In this document: positions 20,925 through 31,963 of the stretch, in pieces | Numbering within the stretch: position 1 is the stretch's first letter | Layout: each line of letters opens with the position of its first letter | Assembly (NCBI GenBank): GCA_008729055.1 | Contig: SDUX01000008.1 | Location: forward strand, 2,418,001-2,482,000 | Reading direction: 5' to 3' | DNA length: 64,000 nt | Source: Pyropia haitanensis | Taxonomy: Eukaryota; Rhodophyta; Bangiophyceae; Bangiales; Bangiaceae | Made by a program: the position numbers and the translations under genes | Notes under the pieces: generated by a model | The model's database searches: none | Told to the model about the DNA's origin: nothing | The model's input: only the letters and a program-made list of their open reading frames with translations

Positions 20925-21715
20925 CGCTGCCGCCGCCGCCGTCTGCTGGTGGCTGGTAGCCCCCGCCATCAACGCTACCGATTGTCGCCCGCTTTCCCCT
21001 CGCCGCTGCCGCCGCCGCCGCGGCCAGCGGTTTGTGGCCGTTCCCACGCCGCCGCTACAACTCATTTTGAATACATAAATTCTGATCAGCACGTCAAACT
21101 CGGTTGGATTCTAATGAGAAGAGTCCAATGTTTGAAAGTTTCGCGCTCACAAACCGTTTTTCAATGGTAACGCTCCACCGCGAAATCAACGTGTCTTTCA
21201 ATCGTCCGATGACGTGACGTGGCGTCCAGGTGGGATAATCATCCAGCCACGTGGCAGGCAGCCGCTGACCAGAGTGGAGGATCAACGTGGCAGCCGTCCC
21301 CGTTCACGTCGTCGGCGGGCAAGCGCAGAGCGCTCGCGGCGCACCACGCGCGCCTTGGTGCTTGTGCACCCCGCCGGTCCAGTCCATCGCGCGTGCGGTT
21401 GCACCGGCGCGTGTGCTTCCACCCCCCTCGGCGCGGCCGTTCCGTGTGGTTTGCACGCGCCGGTTGCAAGCCGGGCGGCCTGCCGTGTCGCCCCCCATCG
21501 TACCCCCCCCCGCCGTCGCAGCGTGACCTTGGTCGCCGACGGGATCTCGGGGCCGCCGCTCCTCTGCTGTCGTCCCGGACGCACACCCGCCGATGCCCCC
21601 GACGTCCATCCCTCATTCCACCATCCGGTCCCCACCTTGCCCCTCCTTCCCACCTTCCGCACCTCTCTCCCCCCCTTCCTCGCCCCACTCTACTGTCTGT
21701 GGCTACACTCCCACT

Positions 21716-23098
21716 ATGACGTCGGGTGCGTTTGTGGGTCCTGCGGCGGCGCGCCCGCTACGCGCCGGCGCCCTCGCCGCGTGGCGGCCAGCGCCGGCGC
21801 TGCGGCGGGCGGCCGCGGCCGCGCCGCGCCGCGCTGCTGCCGCTGCACCCCCCCGCTGGACGGCAGCAGCAGACGGCGGTGGGGGCGGGCCTGGCGCGGC
21901 GGCGGGCAGCGGCGGCGGCGGCGACGGCGGCGGGGACACGCTGGGCAAGTCCATTGCCAAGGTGCTGGAGGTGTCGTACCGCAAGGTTTGGCTGCGGCTG
22001 ATGACCGTCGGGACGGGCGAAGAATACGTACGTTGGGGGGGGGGGGTGGTGGGCTGCGCCGCCGTCCCACCCTGACCGCCGCGCCGTGGGCGGCTGACCC
22101 GTGTGTGCCGTGTCGCAGGTGTCTGTGGGGGGGGGGGGGGTCGGTGGTGGTGGGGGAGTGCGCCCGTGCTTGTGCCCGCCATGGAGACGCTGCTGCTGGC
22201 CTCCCCGCCCCAGGGGGGGTTACAGGGTGGACTGTGCCCCGTCAGGGCTACCTGGCTGGAGGGTGCTCCCGTTGCACCTTCTTGGGGTGCCTGTGGACGT
22301 GCCACCGACGGCACTGCTGTCGTCGTTCCATGCCGTTCCACTCATACCCACCGCGCCCGGCTGCTCTCTGGCTGCCCCCACGCCCGCTGCCTGTCTCATC
22401 TCCTTTCCGCCTCTTCCCACCGTCCCTGTTCTTGTATTGGGTTGCGTTTCCCCCCCCCGCCGCCTCCCCCCCTCTGCCCTGCCTCAATCCCTCGCGCTTC
22501 ACAGGAGCGCGCCATCCAAGAGTTTATCATTGGCGCCGTGTCGGCGTACAAGTCTGGCTACTCCCTCGCCGCCCTCGCGTTGGAGCTCAAGCAGAACGAG
22601 GTCCGCACCGGCGACGACGCCCTCGACGCGTCCCTCCGCCTGTCAGACCGGGAGGAGGCCACCCGTCGGGTGTGGCTGCTCCTCATTTACCTGACGCTCG
22701 CGGCCAAGTCGTTCCAACCATCCGCGGGGGTCAACGCGTCGTCGCTACTCGCGGGCGCCGAGGCCGCCGCGGTCGGCCTCGAGGTGCTCAACAGCAGCGA
22801 CGATGGCGGGGACAAGGGCGCCACCGCCGGTGCCGACGCGGACGCCGCCCCCGCCGGACGGGCGTCTCCCCCCCCTGACGCGGCCGCCGCGGTGGACAGC
22901 TTCCGCGGGCTGGTCGCGGACGTGACAGCGGCGGCGGCCAAGGGCTACACCCTCGACTCGCTCAAGCTGGAGCAGAGCCTGGCGCTCCGCGATGGGGAGC
23001 AGGGGCTCGGCGCCGCCGAGGCGAGCGTGCGGAGCCAGTTCATGCGCATCATCTTTTTGACCGCCCGGATGGTCGCGCCCAAGACCCAGGGCGCGTGA
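21716..23098 (+). CDS. Putative plastid-targeted protein of unknown function (one intron)
   Basis: Exon 1 (21716-22027) starts MTSGAFVGPAAARPLRAGAL, an Ala/Arg/Pro-rich leader with no acidic residue for ~50 residues, like a transit peptide. It ends VGTGEEY. Intron 22028-22504 begins GTACGT and ends CACAG, phase 0. Exon 2 (22505-23098) continues ERAIQEFIIGAVSAYKSGYS. Joined length is 301 residues. The mature part is helical, with two similar hydrophobic motifs, RRVWLLLIYLTLAAKSF and RSQFMRIIFLTARMVAPK, each preceded by LALELKQNE or LKLEQSLALRDGE; this looks like a duplicated ~90-residue unit separated by an Ala/Asp-rich linker. I do not recognise the family. The leader and helical repeats suggest a stromal or thylakoid-associated protein, which is inference. 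Confidence 0.8.
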
Positions 23099-23456
23099 GC
23101 CACGCCGCTTGGGTGAGGTGGGGGGGGCGGCGGGGGGGCGGGGGCAGCAGAGTGGGAACGGGATAGAGTCATGCGACGAGGACGGCACGGCCGAGGGTGG
23201 TGGGGGTGCTGGTGGTGTCCGGGGTTGGAAGAGCGGGGGAGTCGACGTGGCGTTGCGTGGGGTGTGCGTGTGGTTTAGGCTGCGGTGTTGTCCTTGTGCG
23301 CCTGACGTCCGTACGTTATGGTTTTTTCCTCCCCCAATTCCTCGGCCGGCCGCGTGGTCCTGTGCCCATATGTCGGACGCGCGTACTCTGCCGTTGCTGT
23401 TGAAACGGCACCTACCGCCCCACTGGCTTTGCCCTGTATGTGGAGCGCGGCCGGCC
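23099..23456. other. Intergenic between convergent genes
   Basis: 358 bases between two convergent stop codons. It should contain both 3' UTRs. G-rich at its left end. No hairpin or canonical AATAAA seen. Confidence 0.6.
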
Positions 23457-25352
23457 TTACAGCTCCATCTCCTCCTCCTCCTCCTCAGCTGTCACCGACA
23501 CGGCCACCCGCGGGAGCAGCCGCGGCAGGTTGAGCTGCAGCTTGGCCGCCCCCCCCCCCCCGTCGTCCCTGAGGTGCACGGCCAGCCTCCGGAGCGCGGC
23601 GCACCGGCCCAGCGGCGTAAACGGCCCGTCGGCGACGTGGTCGCCGTCCGCCGCCACCGCCAGCCGCGTCAGCGTCGTTGCCCCCGCGACCGACGCCGCG
23701 ACCGCCGCGGCGACCGCCCAGATGACGGACCGCCACCGCCCATCGTCGGCTGCCCACCGCCAGGCGCCGTCGTAGAGGTGGACGGCGAGGGCGGTCAGCC
23801 GCGGCGGCAGCGTCCAACCGCCGGGCCGGAGGATGGCGGGCGGGACGGCCCCGACATTGAGGCCCAGCGACAGGGTAGACAGCGCGCCGAGGGCGGCGAG
23901 GTGCGGCAGCAGGCCCGCCGCGCAGTCGCGCCGCGGCAGCGACAGGTGCACCAGGTCGACCACCGCGCGGTGCGTGTCGGCGACCGCCGCCCAGTCGCCA
24001 CCGTCGAGCGCGACGCCGCGCACGGTCAGCGACGCGGGGAGGCGGCGGCAGCCGAGAAGGGCGTCGGCAAAGCCGACCAGCGGGCGCGGGCGGAGGGCGC
24101 CCGCCCCCGTCCCCCACACGCCGCCGCCGCCACCACGACCGCCGTCAATAGACAGCTGCCGGAGCGTGCGGTCGGCGAGGAGCTCGGCGAGGCCCCCCAC
24201 CCCCGCCTGCGTGCCGGCCTCCCCCGCCCAATCCACCACCGCCGCCACCGTGGCCAGCGCCTGCCACGCGCCGCGCGACAGCCGCAGCGTGTCGCCCGCG
24301 GCGACGGTCAGGCCGTCGCGCAGGGACACGTCCGCCACGGCGGGGCACGCCATGGCAATGGCGGCGGCGTCCGCGGCAGTGAGCGGGGCGCCGCCGAGAC
24401 CCACGGTGAGGGAAGTCACGCTGGCAAGGCCGCCGGCGGCGGTGAGGAGGCGGCCGAGAGCGCCGTCGGGCCAGCCCCCGGAGGCGGTCAGCGTCAGCGA
24501 CCGCAGCGCAGGGGCGGTGGCGCGCAGGGCCGCAACAAGCGGCGCCTCGACCGGCAGCGGGGTGTCGTCGTTGGCTGCCGCATCCCCCGGCGTTGCCGAC
24601 ACGGTCAGGGTGGTGAGGCGGGACGGACCGCAGTCGGCCGCGTCCGCCGCGGCGGGCGCCACCGCTGCCGCCGCCATGCCAGTGGTAGAGAGGGTAGCCA
24701 GCCGCGGGGCGGCCGCTCGCAGCGTCGCCCCCACCGCCCGCCACACGACCGCCCGGTCTGCCGGCCGGGCGGTGCACGGCGGGCGGACACTGGCAGCGGG
24801 CCCCGCAGGTGGCGCCTCGGGCGGGTGCGCCGCGTCGACGAGCGCGACGCGCACCAAGCCGCCGAGGCGGCCGAGCAGCTCGACTGCCGCCGGCAGCGCC
24901 GCCGCGAGCGACACGTGCGCGGCGGCGCCGCCGCCGTCGCCGCCGCCGGCCGTCCCGCCGCCGCGCCATCTTCCCCACAACCGCCCCGCCGCTGCCGCTG
25001 CCTTGGCCGCCACCGCCACAGCGGCGGCCGCCTCACAGTCGACGCACCAGGGGAGGGTGAGGGCGGGGCGGGTGTCATTGACGGCGCGCCGGAGGCGGCG
25101 GCAGGTCCGCCCGGCGGCGGCCACGGTAGCAGCCGTGCCGCCGGCATCCGACCAGAGCGCCGCGACAACGAGCCGCAGGCAGTCGTCGGGCAGGTCGAGC
25201 AGGCCGGCGCGGCCACCACAGGCGGCGGCGGTACCGCCCGGCGGGCGGTGCGCGAGCGGGATGGCTGAAGCGGCGGCGGCGGCGGAGGTGGCTGCGGCGG
25301 CGGCGGCGGAGGTGGCTGCGGCGGCGGCGGCGGTGGGGGCGGCGGTGGCCAT
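23457..25352 (-). CDS. F-box protein with LRR-like repeat body
   Basis: Single exon, 631 residues. After an Ala-rich N-terminus, residues ~51-91 read LLDLPDDCLRLVVAALW ... AGRTCRRLRRAV, an F-box motif (LP.D.L..V ... C+.WR-like end). F-box proteins bind SKP1 and recruit targets to SCF ubiquitin ligases. The remainder has repeated segments of the type RLTTLTVSA, ALRSLTLTASGG, SVTSLTVGLGG, PAVADVSLRDG, TLRQLSIDGG, VDLVHLSLP, ALSTLSLGLN and TRLAVAADGD, spaced about 25-45 residues, consistent with degenerate leucine-rich repeats of FBXL-type proteins. It ends with six or seven acidic residues, EEEEEEMEL. The start ATG at 25350-25352 is the first Met of a poly-Ala leader (MATAAPTAA). The upstream frame is open to 25658, but that part is basic and unlike the body. 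Target unknown. Confidence 0.75.
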   Translation of the reverse strand: MATAAPTAAAAAATSAAAAAATSAAAAASAIPLAHRPPGGTAAACGGRAGLLDLPDDCLRLVVAALWSDAGGTAATVAAAGRTCRRLRRAVNDTRPALTLPWCVDCEAAAAVAVAAKAAAAAGRLWGRWRGGGTAGGGDGGGAAAHVSLAAALPAAVELLGRLGGLVRVALVDAAHPPEAPPAGPAASVRPPCTARPADRAVVWRAVGATLRAAAPRLATLSTTGMAAAAVAPAAADAADCGPSRLTTLTVSATPGDAAANDDTPLPVEAPLVAALRATAPALRSLTLTASGGWPDGALGRLLTAAGGLASVTSLTVGLGGAPLTAADAAAIAMACPAVADVSLRDGLTVAAGDTLRLSRGAWQALATVAAVVDWAGEAGTQAGVGGLAELLADRTLRQLSIDGGRGGGGGVWGTGAGALRPRPLVGFADALLGCRRLPASLTVRGVALDGGDWAAVADTHRAVVDLVHLSLPRRDCAAGLLPHLAALGALSTLSLGLNVGAVPPAILRPGGWTLPPRLTALAVHLYDGAWRWAADDGRWRSVIWAVAAAVAASVAGATTLTRLAVAADGDHVADGPFTPLGRCAALRRLAVHLRDDGGGGAAKLQLNLPRLLPRVAVSVTAEEEEEEMEL

Positions 25353-27330
25353 GACGATCCGTCCCCCCCCACGCTGGTCGCAGCGGACGGCGTCCGCCGA
25401 GTGTCCCCGCGCCCGGCGACGACGGCAGCGGCGGTGGTCGTGTCGATCGGGTGACGGGGGGAGACCAGACGGTCTTCGGAGGCTGAAAGGCTTGACCGAT
25501 CGGTGGGGCGGACTATGGGGGACGGGCCCCCGTGGCGGGTGGGAGGCAAGGCGCGGGATGGGCAAGATCGGAAGGCGGGGCGCTTCTCCCGTTGCCGCGG
25601 AACGGCGTATGCGCTGGCACCGGTGCCACGGGGGGGGGACAGCAAGCGACCGCCCCACGGGACGTTTTTCTCCCGAGTACGCTTGGTCGACTGGCGGAGC
25701 AGCGGAAACGGATTCTTGTGCGCACGAACCGCATGTACGTACCCTCTAGGTGGGGGGGAACGGCGGGCTGGGAACTAGTGACGAGGGGTGAGCGCCTGGC
25801 GCGTCTCTGGCCGTGCGCGTGGTGCGGCAGGACCGGGGGGGCACCAAATGTGGCTGACGGTGCGGGGACGGTGTGTGGATGCTCATGTCAGCAAAAAACA
25901 GCCAGTGCCAGCACAGCCATCCATACGTATTCAGCCGGGTGAGCCTGCACAGCGGTGCTAGGCTTGCGCTGTGCGGTGGCCCAGCCATGGGATAGGCTGT
26001 ATGGACCCCCACCATCGCCGCGGCCGACAGTGTCCGCCCTCCAGTGGCGGCCTGCGGTGGCCCGTGTGGTTCCTCGACGGCCACTGGTCCGCCGGCGGGA
26101 AGCCCATCGCTGCGCAGCGCGACGAGCACTCATGCTGTAAGGTCCGACAAGGACTGAGATTGCGCCACCGACTTCCGCGCTTCGGCGCCGCGGTGCTCCT
26201 GGTGTCGCAAGGCATCCCCGTCCGCGCCTGCTGCAGATCTGCTGCCGTCCCACCCTACCGTCGCCGCGTGCCCCCCCCCCCTCGCAAAGGCATCTTTGGT
26301 ATTCGCTTGTCTCCGCTGCCACTGCTGATCGCTTCCGACGACGACGGCCGCACGGCGGGGATGGCCCCCACGCGCACCGTGGCAGGCGGTCGGCGGTCAG
26401 GGCGGGTGGGGCGGCAGGGGCAGCCGCGACGGGGCGGTGTTGGCGTGGGGGGGTGGGGGGTGGCGTACGTTAGGCTTTGCATGTCCACGGCGGGACACGT
26501 ACTGCGGGGCTACGGGGGGGGGGGACGCGGGGAGGGGGGGACTGCCTTGAGGGTGTTGGCTGCTACCGTCGCGGTGCACGCGCGCGCGTCATGAGGGGGG
26601 GCCTGGGCGGATGGGGGCACCGCCATTGGGGTGCGCGTGTGCTCAAACGCGCGCGGATGGTGCGGGCGCAGCCGTCTGCGTGCGGCCCGGTTGCCGCGCC
26701 CATGATGGGCGCTATGTATCGGACACCACATGGTGTTGGTGCGCCGGTGCGGCCGCGACGGGCAGCGCGGGCGGCGGCCACCCAGCCAGGCTCAACAGTC
26801 TGGCGGCGTATGGCAGCCTTCTGTTGGTCCGCAAAGACAAACAAAGGGAAGATGAACGGGGGGGGAGGGAAGAGTGGAGAGGCGTGATGAGAGAGCGTCG
26901 TAGTACTCGAAGAGATTGACTCGAGCAGGGCGCGTGATCCACGTGTACCTCTTTCTACATGTACTTACAAGTGGATGACCGTGTAAGTGCGGCCCAGGAG
27001 GGCCCAACTGAAGAGGGTTGGCCTATCAACTGACAAGAAGTACGACCGGGAATAGATTTTTGTCAGTCGATCCAATCGAATATCATCCAGTCATACATAC
27101 AATTATGACGGTGTGATGGCAGTGACCAACGGGCTGTCCAATTACGTTGCGTTCCACTCTGCCCAGCCGCTGCAGAGCACAGAGGGTGATCCCGCGCTCC
27201 CGTACGCTCCGTGCACCTCGCTGGCGTGTTATCTTCATATCCGCTCAACGTCTCCCCCTCTCCATCCCTCTCCCTCTGTCTCTCTCCGTGCCCCCCGCCG
27301 TTCTTCTGTTGTGTGCCCACCGCCCTCATC
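25353..27330. other. Intergenic
   Basis: About 2 kb between divergent F-box and ClpP genes. GC-rich with G runs (26511-26540) and an AT-rich patch at 26920-27110. Immediately upstream of ClpP there is a C/T-rich tract (27246-27290), a possible initiator-type promoter region. No further genes. Confidence 0.5.
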
Positions 27331-28499
27331 ATGGTTGCCTTTGTCGGCAGCATCCCCCGTGTGGGCGCCGCATCCCTGTCGGCCACCCGCGGCGGCAGCG
27401 CGTTTGTGTGCGCGCGGCCGGCGCCGGCCGTGGCGGCGGCGCCGGCCAAGGCCCGGTGGACGATGATGCCAATTGGGGTGCCCAAGGTTGCCTACCGTGT
27501 GCCCGGTGCACCGTCTGCGGACTGGGTGGACATTTACAACCGGCTGTACCGTGAGCGGATTATCTTTCTGGGCCAGGAGATTGACGACGAGGTAGGTGGC
27601 GAGCCGATGGGTGGTTGGCGTTGCTGCTGCGGTCCGGGGAGGCGGTGGTTATCTGGGGGTCGAAGTGAACGTCTGAGAGCCGTAGTGGGTCTTGCATTCA
27701 CTTCGCGGCGGGCGGGTTTGTCCTGCCACCCCTGGGTTCTAACGTGGCCACATCGCTGCTGTGCTCTGTGCTTGCTCCCTTGACCGTGTGTATCTCTCAC
27801 CTTGCCTCTTGCATGCAGATTGCGAACCAAATCATCGCCGTCATGCTGTGTACGTAGTTTCGTCCCTCCGTTGATGCTTGCCTGTCCTGTTGTGTGTGTC
27901 CTGGTTTCTGGCTCCTCTATATCGCTGTGCCGCACGGGCTCGTGCGCTGGTGCTGGTTGCTCACCCGCCCTCTCCCCTGCTGTCCTGTGTGGACCGTTTC
28001 CCGCTCTGCTGCTGTGTTCCCGTCTCCCTTCCCCCCCATGCCCCGCACCGCAGATCTGGAGAGTGAGGACAACACCAAGCCGATCTACCTGTACATCAAC
28101 TCCCCCGGCGGCAGTGTCATTGCTGGGCTGGCGCTCTTTGACACCATGAAGCACATCAAGTCGGAGATTGTGACCATTAATGTGGGTCTGGCGGCGTCCA
28201 TGGCGTCCTTCCTGCTGGCCGCAGGTGAGCCTGGCAAGCGCCTGGCGCTGCCGCACAGCCGCGTCATGATCCATCAGCCGATGGGTGGCGCGCAGGGCCA
28301 GGCCGCGGACATCAAGGTCGAGGCGGAACAGATCTTGCGGATCAAGAAGAACCTGGTGGCAGAATACGCGCGGATGACCGGCCAGACCGTCGAAGCCATC
28401 GTCAAGGACCTCAACCGCGACAACTTTATGTCGGCAGAGGCGGCCAAGGAGTATGGCCTTATTGACATGGTCATCGAGGGCAAGAGCCAGGCGGGCTGA
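27331..28499 (+). CDS. clpP: ATP-dependent Clp protease proteolytic subunit, nuclear-encoded, probably plastid
   Basis: Three exons: 27331-27591, 27819-27849 and 28054-28499. Introns start GTAGGT and GTACGT and end GCAG and CGCAG. The joined protein has 245 residues. The N-terminal ~45 residues ([20 protein letters not shown] ...) look like an organelle transit peptide. The body reads [14 protein letters not shown], then [10 protein letters not shown], then YINSPGGSV across the junctions, so splicing restores an uninterrupted ClpP fold. The catalytic triad is complete: Ser146 in AASMASF, His171 in VMIHQP and Asp220 in NRDNF, with spacings of 25 and 49 residues as in bacterial ClpP. It is therefore an active-type subunit and not a ClpR-type paralogue. 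It degrades unfolded or tagged proteins together with a Clp ATPase ring. A mitochondrial location is possible but less likely given the plastid-like leader. Confidence 0.96.
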
Positions 28500-30117
28500 G
28501 GGGTCTTTCTTTGCGTCTGTAAATTTGATGCCCCTACGCCTTTGGGTCTTCCTCAGCACCCCTTTTTTTTCTCGAGGCGCCGCACGACCGTCGTCATCAG
28601 CTCCCGTGCTCCCGCAGTGCCACCGCCGTCATGGCCGTGTTTCTCACCACGCAACGTCGCGAATCGATGGGGAGGACAGGCGGTCGTCGACCGTTTGGTG
28701 AGACCGCAGCACCAGCGCGCTGTGGTGGAGGGGAATGGACAGGGAGAGGACATGTGCCAGTCCATGTTCATGCATCTGGTGGCGTTGCGGTTGGCTGCCG
28801 GGCGCGCCGCGTCGACGGCGCGTGCCCCCGCAGCCGCTTGGTGCATGTCGCAGGGGGTGGTGCGGGTCGACCTGTCCTGTACTTTGCCAGGCGCGGCAAG
28901 GCCAGCGAGCCCGCGGTCGCCAGGTTGGTCACCAGGGGATCCTGGGCGAGAAGCGCCTGACGAATCGGCCGTCGAGAAGGGGTTGCCAGGTGCTGGGAGT
29001 GGAGTGGTTGTAGCACAATCGTTAATCGGCGACAGTAAGATTCACGAAGAAATTTAAACGCATTCATGACATGGACCAATGACCGTGACACGAATGGTAC
29101 TTTGAATTCACAACAATAAACAATGGAGGTAAAATTCATTCGAACTTCCCAGACGCGAACTGATGACGATATCGGTTTTCTCATTTTGATTCGAAAATGT
29201 AGAAAAGTTGCAATAGATGAACAGAAGAATGGGCGAGCGCAAGTAACGGCCGAGCTGCTCGTTTGATGCCGTGAAGCACTGGGTTTGCTGGTCTCACCGT
29301 CCGCCAAACTCGGGGGCTACCGCGTGCAACCGCGCTCCACTCCCGCCACGACCTCGAGTGGCCCCCCCCCCAACTACCCTCCGCGCCAACGACCACGCAC
29401 GAGGCGGGCTGGCTGGCACCTGCCCGCATCCGACTGTCGGTGGCGCCGCTCGCAGAGCGGCCACGGCACCCCCCCCCCCCCCCACCTCCTCGCACAGCGT
29501 GGTGAGGGGTTTTGTGTCTGCGGGCAGCTGCGCCCTCGCGTGCGCGGTGCGGGCAGCCGGCGGCCTTCACCGCCCACCCCCGCGCCCGCCCGCCCGCGCT
29601 CGGGACCGAGCCGTTTCCACACCGCCCCGCGCGCGCTGGGGTGGTCTCTCCCCCGCCGCGCGCGGTCGGGTGGCTGCCGCGCCCGCTGTCTCGGTGCGCC
29701 CGCCGCGCCCGTGGCGGCCGGGAGGGTGCCGTTGGATTGGGGGTGGCGGCCGGGGGTCGGTTCACGGCCAAGCCGCTGTACGCCGAAAGGTGGCCGTCGC
29801 CTTCCCCGTCGCCGACCCCCGGGTGACCGTCCCCTTCCCGTCCCCGCCTACCCGCGGGAGATCCGCCGCCCCTGCCTGTCCTTGCGTCATTCCACACCCT
29901 CGTTTGCTTCCGGCCAGCCTCGTGTCGGTTGCGAGGAGCGACCGCCCGCCGACGCCGCTGCTGCTTGTGCCCCTGTGCTTCCGTTTGCATCGCCGCCCGT
30001 GCTTTGCTCTTCCCCGGTGGGTCCCCACCGCCCCCTCCCCCCCCCTCTCTTTCAATTTTCGGCCTCGGTTTGCTTCTCTTGCCCCTCTCCTTCACTGTCA
30101 CCACCATTGTCGCCACC
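28500..30117. other. Intergenic with AT-rich island
   Basis: About 1.6 kb between two genes on the same strand. An AT-rich island at 29020-29230 separates a moderate-GC 3' flank from a very GC-rich 5' flank with C runs (29472-29482). The last 60 bases before 30118 are C/T-rich. No coding or RNA signal. Confidence 0.5.
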
Positions 30118-30633
30118 ATGGACCCGGGCGGCGCCAAGTCGGATGACTTCCTCGGCCCCCCTCCCCAGACGGGCTCCCTGTCGCCGGCGGGCCAAAAAGT
30201 CTTTTTCCTTGCCACCACCTGCCTCGCTGCGGTCGTCACGTGGGGGTCGGCCGCCAACTATGCGGCGGCACGGCGGCAGTGCCACTCGGCGTGCTCGTCG
30301 ACCATCGCGTTTGGCGTGCTTGTGTGGGTGCTGTCGCTGCTGCCGCTGATGGGGAACTTTGGCCTCGCGCGGGGGAACCTCACCCGGTCGGGGCCGTTTA
30401 CGTACCGCATCGAGTGGGCGCTCATCGTGCTGGTGCTGTTTGTGTGGGTGATCACCGTCGGCATTGTTGCGTCGCCGTCGACGCCGGGGCGGTCGCTGAC
30501 GCAGTGGGCGGCGTGGATTGGCCTGTTCACCGCGGTGGGGGCGCTCGTCAAGGCCTTTCACACGCAGAAGGAGGAGGACCAGCCGTCTGCTGTGCCGGCA
30601 GACTTTGACGAGGAGGACCTGGTTTATGGATGA
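30118..30633 (+). CDS. Four-helix membrane protein, unknown function
   Basis: Single exon, 171 residues, ATG in a strong context (GCCACCATGG). Four hydrophobic helices: VFFLATTCLAAVVTWGSAAN (~29-48), IAFGVLVWVLSLLPLMGNF (~63-81), IEWALIVLVLFVWVITVGIV (~98-117) and WAAWIGLFTAVGALVKAF (~127-146). Two cysteines (RRQCHSAC) lie between helices 1 and 2. The N-terminus is short and polar, and the C-terminus is acidic (KEEDQPSAVPADFDEEDLVYG), suggesting both ends are cytosolic. The layout resembles MARVEL/synaptogyrin-like tetraspan proteins of vesicle membranes, but I see no diagnostic motif, so this is only a shape comparison. Confidence 0.85.
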   Translation: MDPGGAKSDDFLGPPPQTGSLSPAGQKVFFLATTCLAAVVTWGSAANYAAARRQCHSACSSTIAFGVLVWVLSLLPLMGNFGLARGNLTRSGPFTYRIEWALIVLVLFVWVITVGIVASPSTPGRSLTQWAAWIGLFTAVGALVKAFHTQKEEDQPSAVPADFDEEDLVYG

Positions 30634-31420
30634 GGGGGGTGAAGGGGGGAGGGAGGGGGCAGCGGCGGCGCAGTGCGGTGCGCTGCAACGCTGGGCGGCG
30701 GTGGTGAGCGGCGTGGCTGAGGGGGAGAGGGAAGAGTGGGTGAGTGTGGGCCGCGACACTGCCGGTGCGGTGCAGCCGGACCGTCGGCAGCGTGCCACGC
30801 CCGTTTGTCCATGCCAATGGTTGGGATGGCGGTGCACGCACGCGGGGAGACGTGCAGCTGTCGCGGCGCGCAGGTTCCTTGTCAGTCGCGTTTGGTGACG
30901 TCCTTCTCGCCCACAATTGGGGGGGTGCGTGCGGTTATACTTTTCTGTCTCGCTCGATGGTGGAAGCACTGGTGGGGTGCGCGGGACGAGTGGGCGGCGC
31001 GGCCCCTGTGGGCCGCAGGCGCTGTCCAGCGTGTGTCGCAGATCTGGTGGAGGGAGAGCTGTGGCTTGGCGGGGAGAGGGCTGTGGTTGACTTTGCCGAG
31101 TGGGAGGGGACGGTGGGGGAGTCAGGCGATGCCTACTGCGGTTGGCCGAGGACGACCGCGGTGTCAACATGTTTATTCCTTTCTTTTCTTGACGGATGCG
31201 CTGCTGAGTGGTGATTGCTTTCCGCGGTGGGCGGGCTGGCGGCTCGTATGAGTGTGGGGAACACTCGCGTTGGGTGGGCGGCGGCCTGTTGGACTGGTCC
31301 CACCCTTATGACGAGTTGCACAGGCACACCACGGCTGGCACCTCACGACTCGCCCCAACCTACCCACCTCACCGCGCTACCGCGTCGCAGGGGTTGCGGG
31401 GGGCATGGAGCACCCTGTCT
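30634..31420. other. Intergenic between convergent genes
   Basis: 787 bases between convergent stops. A 171-codon open frame here is rich in Trp, Arg and Gly and has no domain; I do not call it. Confidence 0.55.
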
Positions 31421-31721
31421 TCACGCCGGCGGCCGCTGCACAATTTGCTCTGTCCGCTCGTCATCTGTCATCGAAAGCGGGGACGCCGCCGCCACGGCGG
31501 GCACGGCCGTCACGTTGGTGGCCGGTGGCGGCGGCTCCCCCGCCGCGGGACGATTCGGCGGCTCATAGCCAGCCGTCGGTGGTCCACCGCGTTGCTGACC
31601 GGGACTATGGCCGCGCCCAGCCGAACTCGCAGCCACTGCCGCTGCAAGCGGAGCTGCAGCCACTCCCGCTACGGGCGGAGGTGCAGCCACAGGGGCGGTA
31701 GCACCGGCTGCGGCGGCGGCT

Positions 31722-31757
<36 letters not shown>

Positions 31758-31922
31758 GCCGCCGCGGCACCGGGCGAGGCAGCGGCAGCGGCGGCGGCCT
31801 CGGCCTTGGCCGCCAGCCGCCGCAGCCGTCGCTTCTCATTGCTCCGCGCCGCCGACTCGCGGTTCCGCACCTGCCGCCGGTACGCGGCCGACGACGGGTC
31901 GGGCGCCGACGCCGCCGCCGCC

Positions 31923-31963
<41 letters not shown>

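Larger units (their letters stand above)
19504..21715. other. Intergenic with TGCA-rich segment and hexamer repeat
   Basis: Begins with a T/C-rich stretch (19720-19810) with a repeated CTTCTCCTCTTCTGTCCTT phrase, then the TGCA-rich segment, then GCC-rich DNA with a CTTCGC repeat, then an AT-rich patch (21060-21210). No gene is supported. Confidence 0.5.
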
